From Ferruginibacter sp. (lineage in GTDB: Bacteria; Bacteroidota; Bacteroidia; Chitinophagales; Chitinophagaceae), in contig JAGOAX010000004.1 in assembly GCA_017983695.1 (NCBI GenBank), positions 124,001 to 188,000 of the forward strand: a DNA stretch of 64,000 bases, in the 5' to 3' direction. The notes under the pieces were generated by a model. The model was not told where the DNA came from. It did not search any database and saw nothing but the letters and a program-made list of their open reading frames with translations. Positions 23,531-33,302 of the stretch are shown in pieces (the first letter of the stretch is position 1; every line of letters starts with the position of its first letter). A program made the translations under genes and the position numbers.

Positions 23531-24850
23531 ATGCCCAACCAAGCAGCTATAGGAAAATACAGATGGACGATATGTGCACTGATTTTTTTTGCTACCACTG
23601 TTAACTATTTAGATAGAACCGTAATTAGTTTTTTAAAACCTTATTTGGCCGAAGCTTTTCATTGGTCGCCGGTAGATGAAGTAGCTAATTATGCCAATAT
23701 GGAGATGGCTTTTAAACTATCTTATGCCATTGGTTTTTTATTTGCAGGCAGAATAATTGATAAGCTGGGTACAAAAATTGGATATGCTTTAGCAACTGGT
23801 TTATGGAGTATTGCAGCTATGTTACATGCATTTGCAAGTGGCACATTAAGTTTTGCGGCAGCAAGAGTATTTTTGGGTTTAACGGAGGCGGGCAATTTTC
23901 CTGCGGCCATTAAAGCCACTGCCGAGTGGTTTCCTAAAAAGGAAAGAGCCTTAGCAACGGGTGTTTTTAATTCGGGTAGTAATATTGGTGCTATTTTGGT
24001 ACCTATTACAATTCCATATATTGCCGAAACATTTGGCTGGCAGGGTGCTTTTATTATTACCGGCGCTGTTGGTTTTATCTGGTTAATACTCTGGTTTATT
24101 TTTTACGAAATACCCAGCAAACAGAAGCGCTTATCTGAAGCAGAATTGAACTATATTACTAAAACTGATTTAGACGAAGCAGGAGATAGTGCCGAACTGG
24201 GGCCTAAATTATCGTGGGCAAAACTGCTTACTTTTAAGCAAACCTGGGCATTTGCTATTGGTAAATTTTTAACCGATCCAATTTGGTGGTTTTATATTTT
24301 TTGGTTGCCCGATTTTTTACGCAAAGAATATCACTTAGATAAATATGACATTATTTGGCCTGCGGCATTGCCATTTGTTATTGCCAGCTTTGGCAGTGTA
24401 TTGGGCGGCTGGTTACCTATGAAATTAATTAATAGCGGCTGGGCTACTTTCAGGGCACGTAAAACAAGTATGCTTATTTATGCATTTTGTGTAATACCCA
24501 TTGTATTTGCACAATATTTAGGTACTATCGATATGTGGCTGGCCATTTGTGTTATTGGTTTTGCTATGGCTGCTCACCAGGCCTGGAGTGCTAATATATT
24601 TACCACTGTTTCGGATATGTTTCCTAAAAACTCTACCGCATCGGTAACAGGTATTGGCGGATTGGCTGGCGGTGTAGGCGGTTTGTTGTTAACTTTTTTG
24701 GTACAAAAAAGAATGTTTATTTATTACGAAAGTATTGGGCAAATAAAAACGGGTTACTTTATTATGTTTTTAATTTGCGGCGGTGCTTATATTTTAGGCT
24801 GGTTAATTATGCACTACCTGGTGCCTAAAATGAAGAGAGTGGAAGTGTAA
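23531..24850 (+). CDS. MFS hexuronate transporter, ExuT type
   Basis: 439 residues with twelve hydrophobic segments. The start RWTICALIFFATTVNYLDRTVISFLKP and the following GRIIDKLGTKIGYALA loop are typical of the anion:cation symporter branch containing ExuT. The central loop is short and hydrophilic near residue 200. It likely imports galacturonate, glucuronate or the unsaturated uronate from pectin; the exact substrate is inferred from its position after eda. A strong palindromic terminator follows. Confidence 0.85.
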   Translation: MPNQAAIGKYRWTICALIFFATTVNYLDRTVISFLKPYLAEAFHWSPVDEVANYANMEMAFKLSYAIGFLFAGRIIDKLGTKIGYALATGLWSIAAMLHAFASGTLSFAAARVFLGLTEAGNFPAAIKATAEWFPKKERALATGVFNSGSNIGAILVPITIPYIAETFGWQGAFIITGAVGFIWLILWFIFYEIPSKQKRLSEAELNYITKTDLDEAGDSAELGPKLSWAKLLTFKQTWAFAIGKFLTDPIWWFYIFWLPDFLRKEYHLDKYDIIWPAALPFVIASFGSVLGGWLPMKLINSGWATFRARKTSMLIYAFCVIPIVFAQYLGTIDMWLAICVIGFAMAAHQAWSANIFTTVSDMFPKNSTASVTGIGGLAGGVGGLLLTFLVQKRMFIYYESIGQIKTGYFIMFLICGGAYILGWLIMHYLVPKMKRVEV

Positions 24851-24885
24851 GGATTGCACGAATTTTAAAATACGAATTAAAATAC

Positions 24886-24914
24886 AAAGGGTTCAGTTTA
24901 ACTGAACCCTTTTC
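24886..24914. terminator. Bidirectional terminator between exuT-like gene and gntR-like gene
   Basis: AAAGGGTTCAGTT (24886-24898) and AACTGAACCCTTT (24900-24912) form an almost perfect palindrome with a one-base centre, with T-runs on both strands. It lies between two convergent genes. Confidence 0.85.
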
Positions 24915-24946
24915 TATAATAATAAATTCGTGCCTTCTAATTCGTG

Positions 24947-25975
24947 TTATAAAGAATTTCTTAGCGTTAAATAAAACCTTGCCTCAATATGCTCTACCGA
25001 TTTATTGAGTATTAATTCTGCTGCTTTTTCTCCCATCATTTGAAAATCGGTGGAGATAGTAGTAATGCCATTTAATATGATCTTCTTTAAAGAAGTTTCG
25101 TTGTAAGAAATTACACCTACATCTTTACCTACTTTAAGTTTTTTGTTTAATATTTTTTCTATCAGCATTACCAGGTCGTCTTCCATCAGGTTAATATACA
25201 CTTCGCCTTTATTTATTTCTTCTTTGCTGATGTTGTGTACAATCTTATAATTAAATGCATATTCCTGACAAAATTTTGCAAATCCGGTAATGATCTCGCC
25301 GGGATGGTAAGTGTATTCAGGTAAAATAATATTGAGGGTATGGTATTTACTGAGGTTGGGTAATGCCTGTTCCAGTGCAAAATAAATGTCTTTATCAAAA
25401 TTCTCGTAAATAGCGCCATAGTTACCTGTAACACCGGGTACTAATTTATCCAGTATAATCAGTTTGTCTTTTGGAATATTATTTAAAATTTTATGGGCAG
25501 TTTCTATGCCTTCCATAAAGTGTGGAATTATTACATAATAATTGTAATCTTCCTTATTATTCAGGAGCAGGTTTTTAAATAAGGAAAAGTTGTTGTTGTA
25601 AATATAAAAATCAATAGTTGCGGCATCGCCTAATGTGCTTACAAAAGCATCGTAAATAATTTTTTTGTGTGCACTCAGTTTGTTGAACATCAAAAAGATC
25701 TTTATTTTTTGTCCAACATCTGCATTTTTTATAAAGTAACCTTTGCCGGGTACCGATCCTATAATTCCTGTTTTCTTTAAATAACGGTAACCTTTTTCTG
25801 CAGTATCTCTCGATATCTCAAATTCAAAACTTAACTCATTAATAGAAGGTAATACATCATTCACCTGCAATTTCTGCGATTCTATGGCCTTAATGATACA
25901 GTTTGCCAGCTGCTGGTATTTCGGCGTAGCCGAAAATTCATCTATATAAATTATCTTGTTAAACGGAGAGAGCAT
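24947..25975 (-). CDS. GntR-type regulator with LacI-like sensor domain
   Basis: 342 residues. An N-terminal winged helix (about 15-80) has KYQQLANCIIKAIESQ, LPSINELSFEFEISRDTAEKGYRYL and GSVPGKGYFI, the GntR pattern. Residues about 85-342 resemble a periplasmic-binding-protein-like effector domain, as in LacI, ending ISTDFQMMGEKAAELIL. The ATG at 26047 would add 24 residues, but a TAnnTTTG box (26020-26027) lies inside that extension, so the ATG at 25975 is chosen. Divergent from rhaT, so it probably responds to rhamnose or a derivative and controls the rha operon. Confidence 0.82.
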   Translation of the reverse strand: MLSPFNKIIYIDEFSATPKYQQLANCIIKAIESQKLQVNDVLPSINELSFEFEISRDTAEKGYRYLKKTGIIGSVPGKGYFIKNADVGQKIKIFLMFNKLSAHKKIIYDAFVSTLGDAATIDFYIYNNNFSLFKNLLLNNKEDYNYYVIIPHFMEGIETAHKILNNIPKDKLIILDKLVPGVTGNYGAIYENFDKDIYFALEQALPNLSKYHTLNIILPEYTYHPGEIITGFAKFCQEYAFNYKIVHNISKEEINKGEVYINLMEDDLVMLIEKILNKKLKVGKDVGVISYNETSLKKIILNGITTISTDFQMMGEKAAELILNKSVEHIEARFYLTLRNSL

Positions 25976-26019
25976 TGGCAGTCGGGTTTTGGTAAACCTG
26001 TATTGAATTATATACTTAA

Positions 26020-26027
26020 CAAAAGTA
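26020..26027 (-). promoter_or_regulatory. Candidate -10 box of the gntR-like gene
   Basis: On the minus strand the sequence reads TACTTTTG, an exact TAnnTTTG match. The leader to the ATG at 25975 would be about 38 bases. No -33 TTTG at the expected distance was found. Confidence 0.45.
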
Positions 26028-26126
26028 GCTTTTTTATTGCAATACATGATAGTGCATGATGCTGCCCATAGCTTTTCATTTTATTTTACATTATTAATTG
26101 CTTAGCTATATTTAAAAAACAGTCGT

Positions 26127-27269
26127 ATGGGAGTTATTTTAGGTGTTATCTTTCACTTTGTAGGTGGGTTTGCTTCGGGTAGTTTTTACATGCCGTATAA
26201 AAAAGTTAAGGGCTGGAGCTGGGAAAGTTTCTGGATCGTTGGAGGATTATTTTCCTGGTTAATTGTTCCACCACTTGCTGCATATCTTACCATTCCCGGT
26301 TTTATGGATATCATCCGGGCTTCTTCATCAGATGTTCTTGGCACTACATTTTTAATGGGCTTATTATGGGGCATTGGTGGATTAACCTATGGCCTTGGGG
26401 TTCGTTACCTGGGTGTATCGTTGGGTAGTTCAATTATATTAGGTCTATGTTCTGTATTTGGTGCGATAGTACCAGCCGTGTTTTATTATTTTAATCCTAA
26501 AGAAGGAAAAGATACCATTGCAGACCTTTTTGGTACACAATGGGGACTGACTGTAATGGGAGGATTACTGCTTTGTGTTATAGGTATTATCATTTGCGGT
26601 AAAGCAGGCGGCATGAAGGATAAAGACCTTATGAAGAATGAAGAACTGCATTCGGATTCAGAAGCGATTGGCGCACATGGTGAAAAACTAACGAAGAAAT
26701 CGCATATCGATGCATCGGGTAGTGAATTTCTTTTAGTAAAAGGATTGATACTGGCCATCATATCAGGCGTTTTAAGTGCCTGCTTTAGTTTTGGTATTGA
26801 AGCCGGAAGTTCAATGGGTAATACAGCCAATGAAATCTGGAAAGCTGCTAATCCTGCTGAAGCAGGAGAATTTTTATATCGCAATAATGTAATTTTTGTG
26901 GTGATACTTTGGGGCGGATTAACCACCAACTTTATCTGGTGTATGATATTAAATGCACGTAACAAATCTTTTGGCGATTACACCAATAAAAAATCTCCCT
27001 TAATAAAAAACTATTTGTTGTGTGCACTGGGAGGAACCATGTGGTTTTTGCAATTTTTCTTTTACGGCATGGGCGAAAGTAAAATGGGTAACGGCGCCAG
27101 TTCATGGATATTACACATGTCATTCATCATTCTGGTAGCAAATACCTGGGGCATTGTATTAAAAGAGTGGAAAGGCGTTTCAGCTAAAACAAGAACAACA
27201 ATTATTATTGGCATTGCCACTATCATTGCCTCGGTAATTATAGTAGGCATTGGTAATTCATTAAAATAA
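26127..27269 (+). CDS. rhaT: L-rhamnose-proton symporter
   Basis: 380 residues with ten hydrophobic segments. The opening VILGVIFHFVGGFASGSFYMPYKKV and GLTYGLGVRYLGVSLGSSIILG are characteristic RhaT blocks. It imports L-rhamnose with a proton across the inner membrane. First gene of the long rightward rha-lut operon; 25 bases to the next gene. The 151-base gap to the regulator holds two direct copies of CATGAT (26045, 26055) ten bases apart and a -10-like TATATTTA at 26107. Confidence 0.92.
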   Translation: MGVILGVIFHFVGGFASGSFYMPYKKVKGWSWESFWIVGGLFSWLIVPPLAAYLTIPGFMDIIRASSSDVLGTTFLMGLLWGIGGLTYGLGVRYLGVSLGSSIILGLCSVFGAIVPAVFYYFNPKEGKDTIADLFGTQWGLTVMGGLLLCVIGIIICGKAGGMKDKDLMKNEELHSDSEAIGAHGEKLTKKSHIDASGSEFLLVKGLILAIISGVLSACFSFGIEAGSSMGNTANEIWKAANPAEAGEFLYRNNVIFVVILWGGLTTNFIWCMILNARNKSFGDYTNKKSPLIKNYLLCALGGTMWFLQFFFYGMGESKMGNGASSWILHMSFIILVANTWGIVLKEWKGVSAKTRTTIIIGIATIIASVIIVGIGNSLK

Positions 27270-27294
27270 AATTTTGTAGAATAAAATTATAGTT

Positions 27295-29415
27295 ATGTCG
27301 GTACAAACAGCACAATTTAAAAACGTAAGTTACCTCTGGGACGAAGCCAAAGCAGCTTCTATGGCTGGAGATGAAGTTGCTTTATTAATTTATCGCTCCA
27401 ATTTATTAGGAGCCGATCTGCGCCTTACCAATTATGGTGGCGGCAACACTTCCTGTAAAGCAATGGCTAAAAATCCATTAACGGGAGAAGACACAGAAGT
27501 AATGTGGGTGAAAGGAAGCGGCGGCGATATTGGCACGTTGAAAAAAAGTGGCCTTGCAGCATTGTATGTTGACCGTTTACGCAGTTTAAAAAATATTTAT
27601 CGTGGCCTTGCCTACGAAGATGAAATGGTGGAGCTATTCAATCATTGCATTTACGATCTTGCATCAAAAGCGCCATCAATTGATACAGCCTTGCATGGTT
27701 TCCTGCCATTCAAACATATCGATCACTTACATCCCGATGCGGCCATTGCCATAGCTGCGGCAAAAGACGGTAAAAAAATTACACAGGAATTATTTAGCGG
27801 TACTATTGGATGGGTGGAATGGCAGAAGCCAGGCTTCGACCTTGGCTTACAATTAAAGCAATGCCTTGATGAAAATCCAGGCATACGTGGTATCATGTTA
27901 GGCTCTCATGGTTTATTTACCTGGGGCGATACGGCTTACGAAAGTTATGTAAATACTTTAGAAGTAATTGAACGTTGTGCCGATTACTTAAATGATAATT
28001 ATGGTAAAAAAGGCCCGGTATTCGGCGGAGCCAAAATACAATCTTTACCAAAAGAAGAAAGATTAAAACAGGCAGCAACACTTGCTCCTGTACTAAGAGG
28101 TTTCTGTTCTTCTCAAACAAAAATGATCGGTCACTTTACTGATGATGACAGGGCTTTGGAATTTATTAACTCGAATGATTTAGATAGGTTGGCACCATTA
28201 GGCACCAGCTGCCCCGATCACTTTTTACGTACTAAAATCAGTCCACTGGTATTGCCATTAACAGCAGCAGAAGATTTAAGCAATGTGGCAGCACTGAAAG
28301 AGAAATTAGCACCGGAGTTTGAAGCGTACCGTAAAATGTATGCTGATTATTATAACACCTGTAAACATCCAAACAGTCCTGCAATACGTGATGCCAATCC
28401 TGTGGTAATATTATATCCCGGTATAGGTATTTTCACTTTTGCAAAAGATAAACAAACAGCAAGGGTAGCCGCAGAATTTTATATCAATGCCATTAATGTA
28501 ATGAAAGGCGCAGAAGCTATTTCTGAATACACTTCTTTACCAAGGCAGGAAGCATTTAATATTGAATACTGGTTGCTGGAAGAAGCCAAACTGCAACGTA
28601 TGCCTAAAGCAAAACCTTTAAGCGGCAGAATTGCATTGGTTACCGGCAGTGCAGGAGGAATTGGAAAAGCAATTGCAAAAAGATTTGCAGAAGAAGGCGC
28701 TTGTGTTATCATCAATGATATTAATGAAGAACGTTTACAAACTGCAACAGCAGAATTTCAACAATCATTTGGTAAGGATAGTGCCGCATCGGTAATATTA
28801 GATGTAACCAATAAAGAAACTATCAGCAAAGCAATGGATAATGCAGCACTTGCTTTTGGCGGTGTTGATATTATTGTAAACAATGCAGGTATCAGTACAT
28901 CAAAACCAATAGAAGATCACACTATTGCTGATTGGGATAAGTTGTATGATATTTTAGTGAAGGGGCAGTTCCTGGTTTCGCAGGCTGGTATTGCTGTAAT
29001 GCGTAAACAAAATATTGGTGGCGATATTATAAACATTGTTTCTAAAAATGCAGTGGTGGCCGGACCGAATAATGCAGGTTATGGTAGTGCAAAAGCTGCA
29101 CAGGCGCATTTAACAAGATTAATGGCTGCCGAATTAGGTGCCGATAAAATAAGAGTGAACACCGTTAACCCTGACGCAGTGATTGCCGATAGTAATATCT
29201 GGGCCGGTGGCTGGGCAGAAGGCAGGGCAAAAGCTTATGGTATTACTGTAGCAGAATTGCCGGCTTATTATGCCAAACGCACTTTATTGAACGAAGCTAT
29301 TTTACCTGAAGATATAGCCAATGCATGTTTTGCTTTTGCCGGCGGTTTATTAAATAAATCAACCGGTAATGTATTGAATGTAGATGGTGGTGTGGCAATG
29401 GCCTTCTTAAGATAA
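27295..29415 (+). CDS. Fused rhamnulose-1-phosphate aldolase / lactaldehyde-type dehydrogenase
   Basis: 706 residues. Residues 1 to about 430 form a class II aldolase domain with NYGGGNTSCK and metal ligands in HIDHLHPDAA and GSHGLFTWGD. Residues about 440-706 form a short-chain dehydrogenase with the NAD motif TGSAGGIG (about 450-457), NNAG and the catalytic Y-G-S-A-K (about 596-600). The same fusion is known as RhaEW or YuxG in Bacillus. It cleaves rhamnulose-1-phosphate to DHAP and L-lactaldehyde, then oxidizes lactaldehyde to lactate, which LutABC could use. Confidence 0.9.
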   Translation: MSVQTAQFKNVSYLWDEAKAASMAGDEVALLIYRSNLLGADLRLTNYGGGNTSCKAMAKNPLTGEDTEVMWVKGSGGDIGTLKKSGLAALYVDRLRSLKNIYRGLAYEDEMVELFNHCIYDLASKAPSIDTALHGFLPFKHIDHLHPDAAIAIAAAKDGKKITQELFSGTIGWVEWQKPGFDLGLQLKQCLDENPGIRGIMLGSHGLFTWGDTAYESYVNTLEVIERCADYLNDNYGKKGPVFGGAKIQSLPKEERLKQAATLAPVLRGFCSSQTKMIGHFTDDDRALEFINSNDLDRLAPLGTSCPDHFLRTKISPLVLPLTAAEDLSNVAALKEKLAPEFEAYRKMYADYYNTCKHPNSPAIRDANPVVILYPGIGIFTFAKDKQTARVAAEFYINAINVMKGAEAISEYTSLPRQEAFNIEYWLLEEAKLQRMPKAKPLSGRIALVTGSAGGIGKAIAKRFAEEGACVIINDINEERLQTATAEFQQSFGKDSAASVILDVTNKETISKAMDNAALAFGGVDIIVNNAGISTSKPIEDHTIADWDKLYDILVKGQFLVSQAGIAVMRKQNIGGDIINIVSKNAVVAGPNNAGYGSAKAAQAHLTRLMAAELGADKIRVNTVNPDAVIADSNIWAGGWAEGRAKAYGITVAELPAYYAKRTLLNEAILPEDIANACFAFAGGLLNKSTGNVLNVDGGVAMAFLR

Positions 29416-29518
29416 TAATTAGGTTAAATTTTTATAGCAAGTAAACAATCAATCAAGGTTGATGATTTTCTAATCTGTCAACCTCTATTTTAAAAATCAG
29501 TAGTTAATATAAATATAC

Positions 29519-29833
29519 ATGACGAGGGTAGCATTCAAAATGCAGTTGTTTGCCGGAAAAAAAGAAGAATATCAAAAGCGACATGATGAGATATGGCCGG
29601 AGTTGGTAGGGTTGCTGAAGCAAACAGGCATCAGTGAGTATTCAATTTTTTTAGATGAAACCACTTATAGTTTATTTGGTGTTTTAAAAGCTGAAGATCC
29701 TGCAGCATTAAACAATTTACCTGCACATCCTGTTATGCAAAAATGGTGGAAGTACATGGGTGATATCATGGAAAGCAATCCTGATAATTCCCCCGTAAGT
29801 ATTCCACTACCAGAAGTGTTTTATTTGCCTTAA
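29519..29833 (+). CDS. rhaM: L-rhamnose mutarotase
   Basis: 104 residues, the normal RhaM size. Typical blocks: RVAFKMQLFAGKKEEYQKRHDEIWPEL with the conserved His, a central YSIFLDETTYSLFGV and a C-terminal MQKWWKYMGDIME with paired Trp. It interconverts alpha and beta anomers of L-rhamnose before isomerization. A 103-base gap precedes it, and 35 bases separate it from the isomerase gene. Confidence 0.93.
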   Translation: MTRVAFKMQLFAGKKEEYQKRHDEIWPELVGLLKQTGISEYSIFLDETTYSLFGVLKAEDPAALNNLPAHPVMQKWWKYMGDIMESNPDNSPVSIPLPEVFYLP

Positions 29834-29868
29834 CTTAGAATTATCTAACAAAAATTAAAGCTTGACAT

Positions 29869-31143
29869 ATGTTATTAGATAAGCAACTGATTGCAGATAG
29901 CAACAGCAAAGCATTAGCCGCACACCAGCGTAAATTTAATTTTACTGAAGAAGGCATTCCCAATGTAGAAGACATCATTAAAAAATTAATGGCCTTCCAG
30001 GTGGCGATACCAAGTTGGGCATTGGGAACGGGCGGTACAAGGTTTGGCCGTTTTCCCGGCGCAGGTGAGCCCGGCAGTTTAGAAGAAAAAATTGAAGATG
30101 TAGGGTTATTGCATGCATTGAATAATTCAAGTGGTGCCATATCATTACATATTCCATGGGATATTCCAACAGATGCCAACGCCATAAAAGCTTTAGCAGC
30201 ACAACATGGTTTGTTGTTTGATGCCGTTAACTCCAACACTTTTCAAAACCAACCGGGACAGAAAGAAAGTTATAAGTTCGGTTCTTTACAACATGTAGAT
30301 AAAGCAGTTCGTAAACAGGCTATTCAGCATAATATCGAAGTGATTAAACATGGTGTTGATCTTGGTTCTAAATCATTAACAGTTTGGTTAGCGGATGGAA
30401 GTTGCTTTCCCGGCCAATTGAATTTTAGAAGAGCATTTGAAAATACTTTAGAAGGGTTACAGGAAATATATGCAGCACTGCCTTCAGACTGGAAAGTATT
30501 TGTGGAATACAAAGCTTACGAACCTAATTTCTATTCTATGGCAGTGGGTGATTGGGGACAATCTTTATTATATGCCAATAAACTGGGCGACAAAGCTTAC
30601 ACACTGGTTGATCTTGGCCATCATTTACCTAACGCCAATATTGAGCAGATCGTTTCTTTATTATTGATGGAAGGAAAACTGGGCGGATTTCATTTTAACG
30701 ACAGTAAATACGGTGATGATGATCTAACAGTAGGCAGTATGAAACCTTACCAGTTGTTTTTAATTTTTAATGAGTTGGTGGAAGGTATGGATGCCAAAGG
30801 TATGAACCATGCAACAGACCTGGGATGGATGATTGATGCCAGCCATAATGTAAAAGATCCGCTGGAAGATTTATTACAATCGGTAGAAGCCATCATGATC
30901 GCTTACACACATGCATTGCTTGTGGACAAGAAAAAATTAAATGAAGCACAACTGAATAATGATGTAGTGGCAGCACAGGAAATTCTGCAGGGCACATTCC
31001 GCACAGATGTACGTTCGGTTGTTGCCGAAGCAAGATTAAGAGCTGGTGCAGCACTTGACCCCGTTGCGTTTTTCAGAAATGAAAAAATAAGAGGACAACT
31101 TATTAAACAGAGAGGAACAAGCACTATAGCAACAGGATTATAA
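29869..31143 (+). CDS. rhaI: L-rhamnose isomerase (RhaI-type TIM barrel)
   Basis: 424 residues of the xylose-isomerase-like TIM barrel, the RhaI branch rather than E. coli RhaA. Metal-binding strands are visible in KVFVEYKAYEPNFYSM, LVDLGHHLPNANIEQ and FHFNDSKYGDDDL. It converts L-rhamnose to L-rhamnulose. The next gene follows after seven bases. Assignment rests on the block pattern plus operon context; some RhaI proteins accept other aldoses. Confidence 0.87.
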   Translation: MLLDKQLIADSNSKALAAHQRKFNFTEEGIPNVEDIIKKLMAFQVAIPSWALGTGGTRFGRFPGAGEPGSLEEKIEDVGLLHALNNSSGAISLHIPWDIPTDANAIKALAAQHGLLFDAVNSNTFQNQPGQKESYKFGSLQHVDKAVRKQAIQHNIEVIKHGVDLGSKSLTVWLADGSCFPGQLNFRRAFENTLEGLQEIYAALPSDWKVFVEYKAYEPNFYSMAVGDWGQSLLYANKLGDKAYTLVDLGHHLPNANIEQIVSLLLMEGKLGGFHFNDSKYGDDDLTVGSMKPYQLFLIFNELVEGMDAKGMNHATDLGWMIDASHNVKDPLEDLLQSVEAIMIAYTHALLVDKKKLNEAQLNNDVVAAQEILQGTFRTDVRSVVAEARLRAGAALDPVAFFRNEKIRGQLIKQRGTSTIATGL

Positions 31144-31150
31144 TTTAAAA

Positions 31151-32506
31151 ATGACACCCACTCCGGTAATAGCGATCTTTGATGTTGGCAAAACCAATAA
31201 AAAATTGTTTTTGTTTGATGAGCAGTACCGGATTGTTTTTGAAAAGACCCTGCAGTTTACCGAAACGGTTGACGAAGACGGAGACCCCTGCGAAAATTTA
31301 GAAGCGCTTACTGAATGGGGCACAAATTCAATTAAAGAATTAATTGCATTGGGTGAGTTTGATATTAAGGCACTGAATTTTTCTGCCTATGGCGCCAGCT
31401 TTGTTCATATTGATGCAAAAGGAAAAACCATTACGCCTTTATACAATTACTTAAAACCTTTCCCTGACGATTTAAAGAAAAAATTTTATAGTGATTATGG
31501 CGGAGAGATTCCCGTTTCCATGGTCACTGCATCACCGGTGCTGGGCAATTTAAATTCGGGCATGCAATTGTATTGGCTAAAATACAAGCAACCAAAAATC
31601 TTTAAAAAAATAAAATATTCCTTACACCTGCCGCAGTATTTAAGTTATTTAATTACCGGGCAATCTTTCAGCGATATTACCAGTATTGGCTGCCATACCA
31701 ATCTATGGAATTTTCCGCAACACAATTACCACGAATGGGTTTTACGTGAAGGTGTTGCTGATAAACTGGCACCCATTTTTTCTTCGGCCGATGTTGTTGA
31801 TGCAAGAGCTTTCTGGAAAGATTTTAAAGTAGGTATCGGGTTGCATGATTCTTCTTCTGCATTAATTCCTTACCTGGCCTGTTTTTCCGAACCCTTTGTT
31901 TTAATATCAACAGGTACATGGTGCATTACCCTTAATCCTTTTAATGATACAGCTTTAACTGAGGATGAACTAAAACAGGACTGTTTATGCTACATGAGTT
32001 ACCGCGGCGAGCCTGTAAAAGCAAGCCGTTTATTTGCAGGTAACGAACATGAAATTGAAACCAAAAGACTGGCAGCACATTTTAATACAGCAGCCAATCA
32101 TTATAAAAATGTTGAGTACGATATTAAAATAATTACAGCGCTTACCGGTAAAGATCCTAAAGCGCCTGCAATAAAATTTGGCGAAAGAAATTTAGCAGAT
32201 TATAAAGATTACGAAACTGCCTATCATCGGTTGATACTGGATATTATGTGGCAGCAACTGGCATCAACAAAACTAGTGATACAGGAAGATAAGGTAAATC
32301 GCATTTTTGTTGATGGCGGCTTTAGCAAAAATTCCATCTACATGCATTTACTGGCAGAAGCTTTTCCGCAAATGGAAGTGTATGCCGCTTCTGTTGCACA
32401 GGCAACTGCTGTTGGTGCGGCATTAGCCATTCACAAACACTGGAACAGCAAGCCTTTGCCCGGCGATATTATTGATTTAAAATTTTATGCAAAACCCAGC
32501 ATATAA
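31151..32506 (+). CDS. rhaB: FGGY-family carbohydrate kinase, probable rhamnulokinase
   Basis: 451 residues. The ATP-binding phosphate-1 motif is in AIFDVGKTNKKLFLF, and the second actin-like domain has LISTGTWC and FVDGGFSKNSIYMHLLAE. The family phosphorylates sugars; context makes L-rhamnulose the likely substrate. It is divergent from E. coli RhaB, so the symbol is by position. Its stop codon overlaps the start of lutA (TAATG), coupling kinase translation with lactate oxidation. Confidence 0.83.
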   Translation: MTPTPVIAIFDVGKTNKKLFLFDEQYRIVFEKTLQFTETVDEDGDPCENLEALTEWGTNSIKELIALGEFDIKALNFSAYGASFVHIDAKGKTITPLYNYLKPFPDDLKKKFYSDYGGEIPVSMVTASPVLGNLNSGMQLYWLKYKQPKIFKKIKYSLHLPQYLSYLITGQSFSDITSIGCHTNLWNFPQHNYHEWVLREGVADKLAPIFSSADVVDARAFWKDFKVGIGLHDSSSALIPYLACFSEPFVLISTGTWCITLNPFNDTALTEDELKQDCLCYMSYRGEPVKASRLFAGNEHEIETKRLAAHFNTAANHYKNVEYDIKIITALTGKDPKAPAIKFGERNLADYKDYETAYHRLILDIMWQQLASTKLVIQEDKVNRIFVDGGFSKNSIYMHLLAEAFPQMEVYAASVAQATAVGAALAIHKHWNSKPLPGDIIDLKFYAKPSI

Positions 32507-33243
32507 TGAATGTAGGATTATTTATACCGTGTTATGTAAACCAGTTTTATCCACAGGTGGCAATTGCAACTTTGCAATTGCTGGAAAAATATAATTGTAA
32601 GGTTGGGTATCCATTAAACCAAACCTGTTGCGGACAGCCCATGGCCAATTCGGGTTACGAAAAAATGGGACAATCCTGCAATGAATTATTTACTGAAAAT
32701 TTTACAGGTTACGATTATATTGTTTGTCCTTCGGGAAGTTGTGCTTTACACATTAAAGATCATCTGCACAGCGATAAAAATGAAACAGCAGCAACAGGAA
32801 TAAGAAAAACGGTGTACGAATTAGTGGAGTTTTTAGTGGATGTATTGAAAGTAGAAAATATTGAAGCTTCATTTCCTTACAGGGTAGGTGTGCACCAGAG
32901 TTGTCATGGACAAAGAGGCTTACATACTTCGCAGATGAGTGAATTGGTTGCAGAACCTTTTTCTAAAATGGATGTATTGCTGAAAAAAGTAAAAGGTATT
33001 GAACTGATGAAATTAAACAGGATTGATGAATGCTGTGGTTTTGGCGGAACTTTTTGTGTGGTGGAAGAAGCCGTAAGTGTAAAGATGGGAAAAGATCGTG
33101 TGGCTGACCATGAAAAAAATAATGTGCAGGTAATTACAGGTGGCGATATTAGCTGCCTGATGCATATGGAAGGAATTTTAAAAAGAAAAAAAAGTAATGT
33201 GGTGATAAAACATATTGCTGAGATATTGAACAGTGAGTTGTGA
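32506..33243 (+). CDS. lutA: Lactate utilization Fe-S oxidoreductase LutA
   Basis: 245 residues with two CCG-type cysteine-rich domains: NQTCCGQPMANSGY and HQSCHGQRGLH with DECCGFGGTFCV. These bind an iron-sulfur or heterodisulfide-type cofactor. LutA works with LutB and LutC to oxidize L-lactate to pyruvate at the membrane. It follows the FGGY kinase by overlap and precedes lutB by 59 bases. Confidence 0.92.
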   Translation: MNVGLFIPCYVNQFYPQVAIATLQLLEKYNCKVGYPLNQTCCGQPMANSGYEKMGQSCNELFTENFTGYDYIVCPSGSCALHIKDHLHSDKNETAATGIRKTVYELVEFLVDVLKVENIEASFPYRVGVHQSCHGQRGLHTSQMSELVAEPFSKMDVLLKKVKGIELMKLNRIDECCGFGGTFCVVEEAVSVKMGKDRVADHEKNNVQVITGGDISCLMHMEGILKRKKSNVVIKHIAEILNSEL

Positions 33244-33302
33244 ATGAAGAATAATGGCTTTACTAATAAACTAATTAACCAATAAACAAATTAACAGCAT
33301 TC

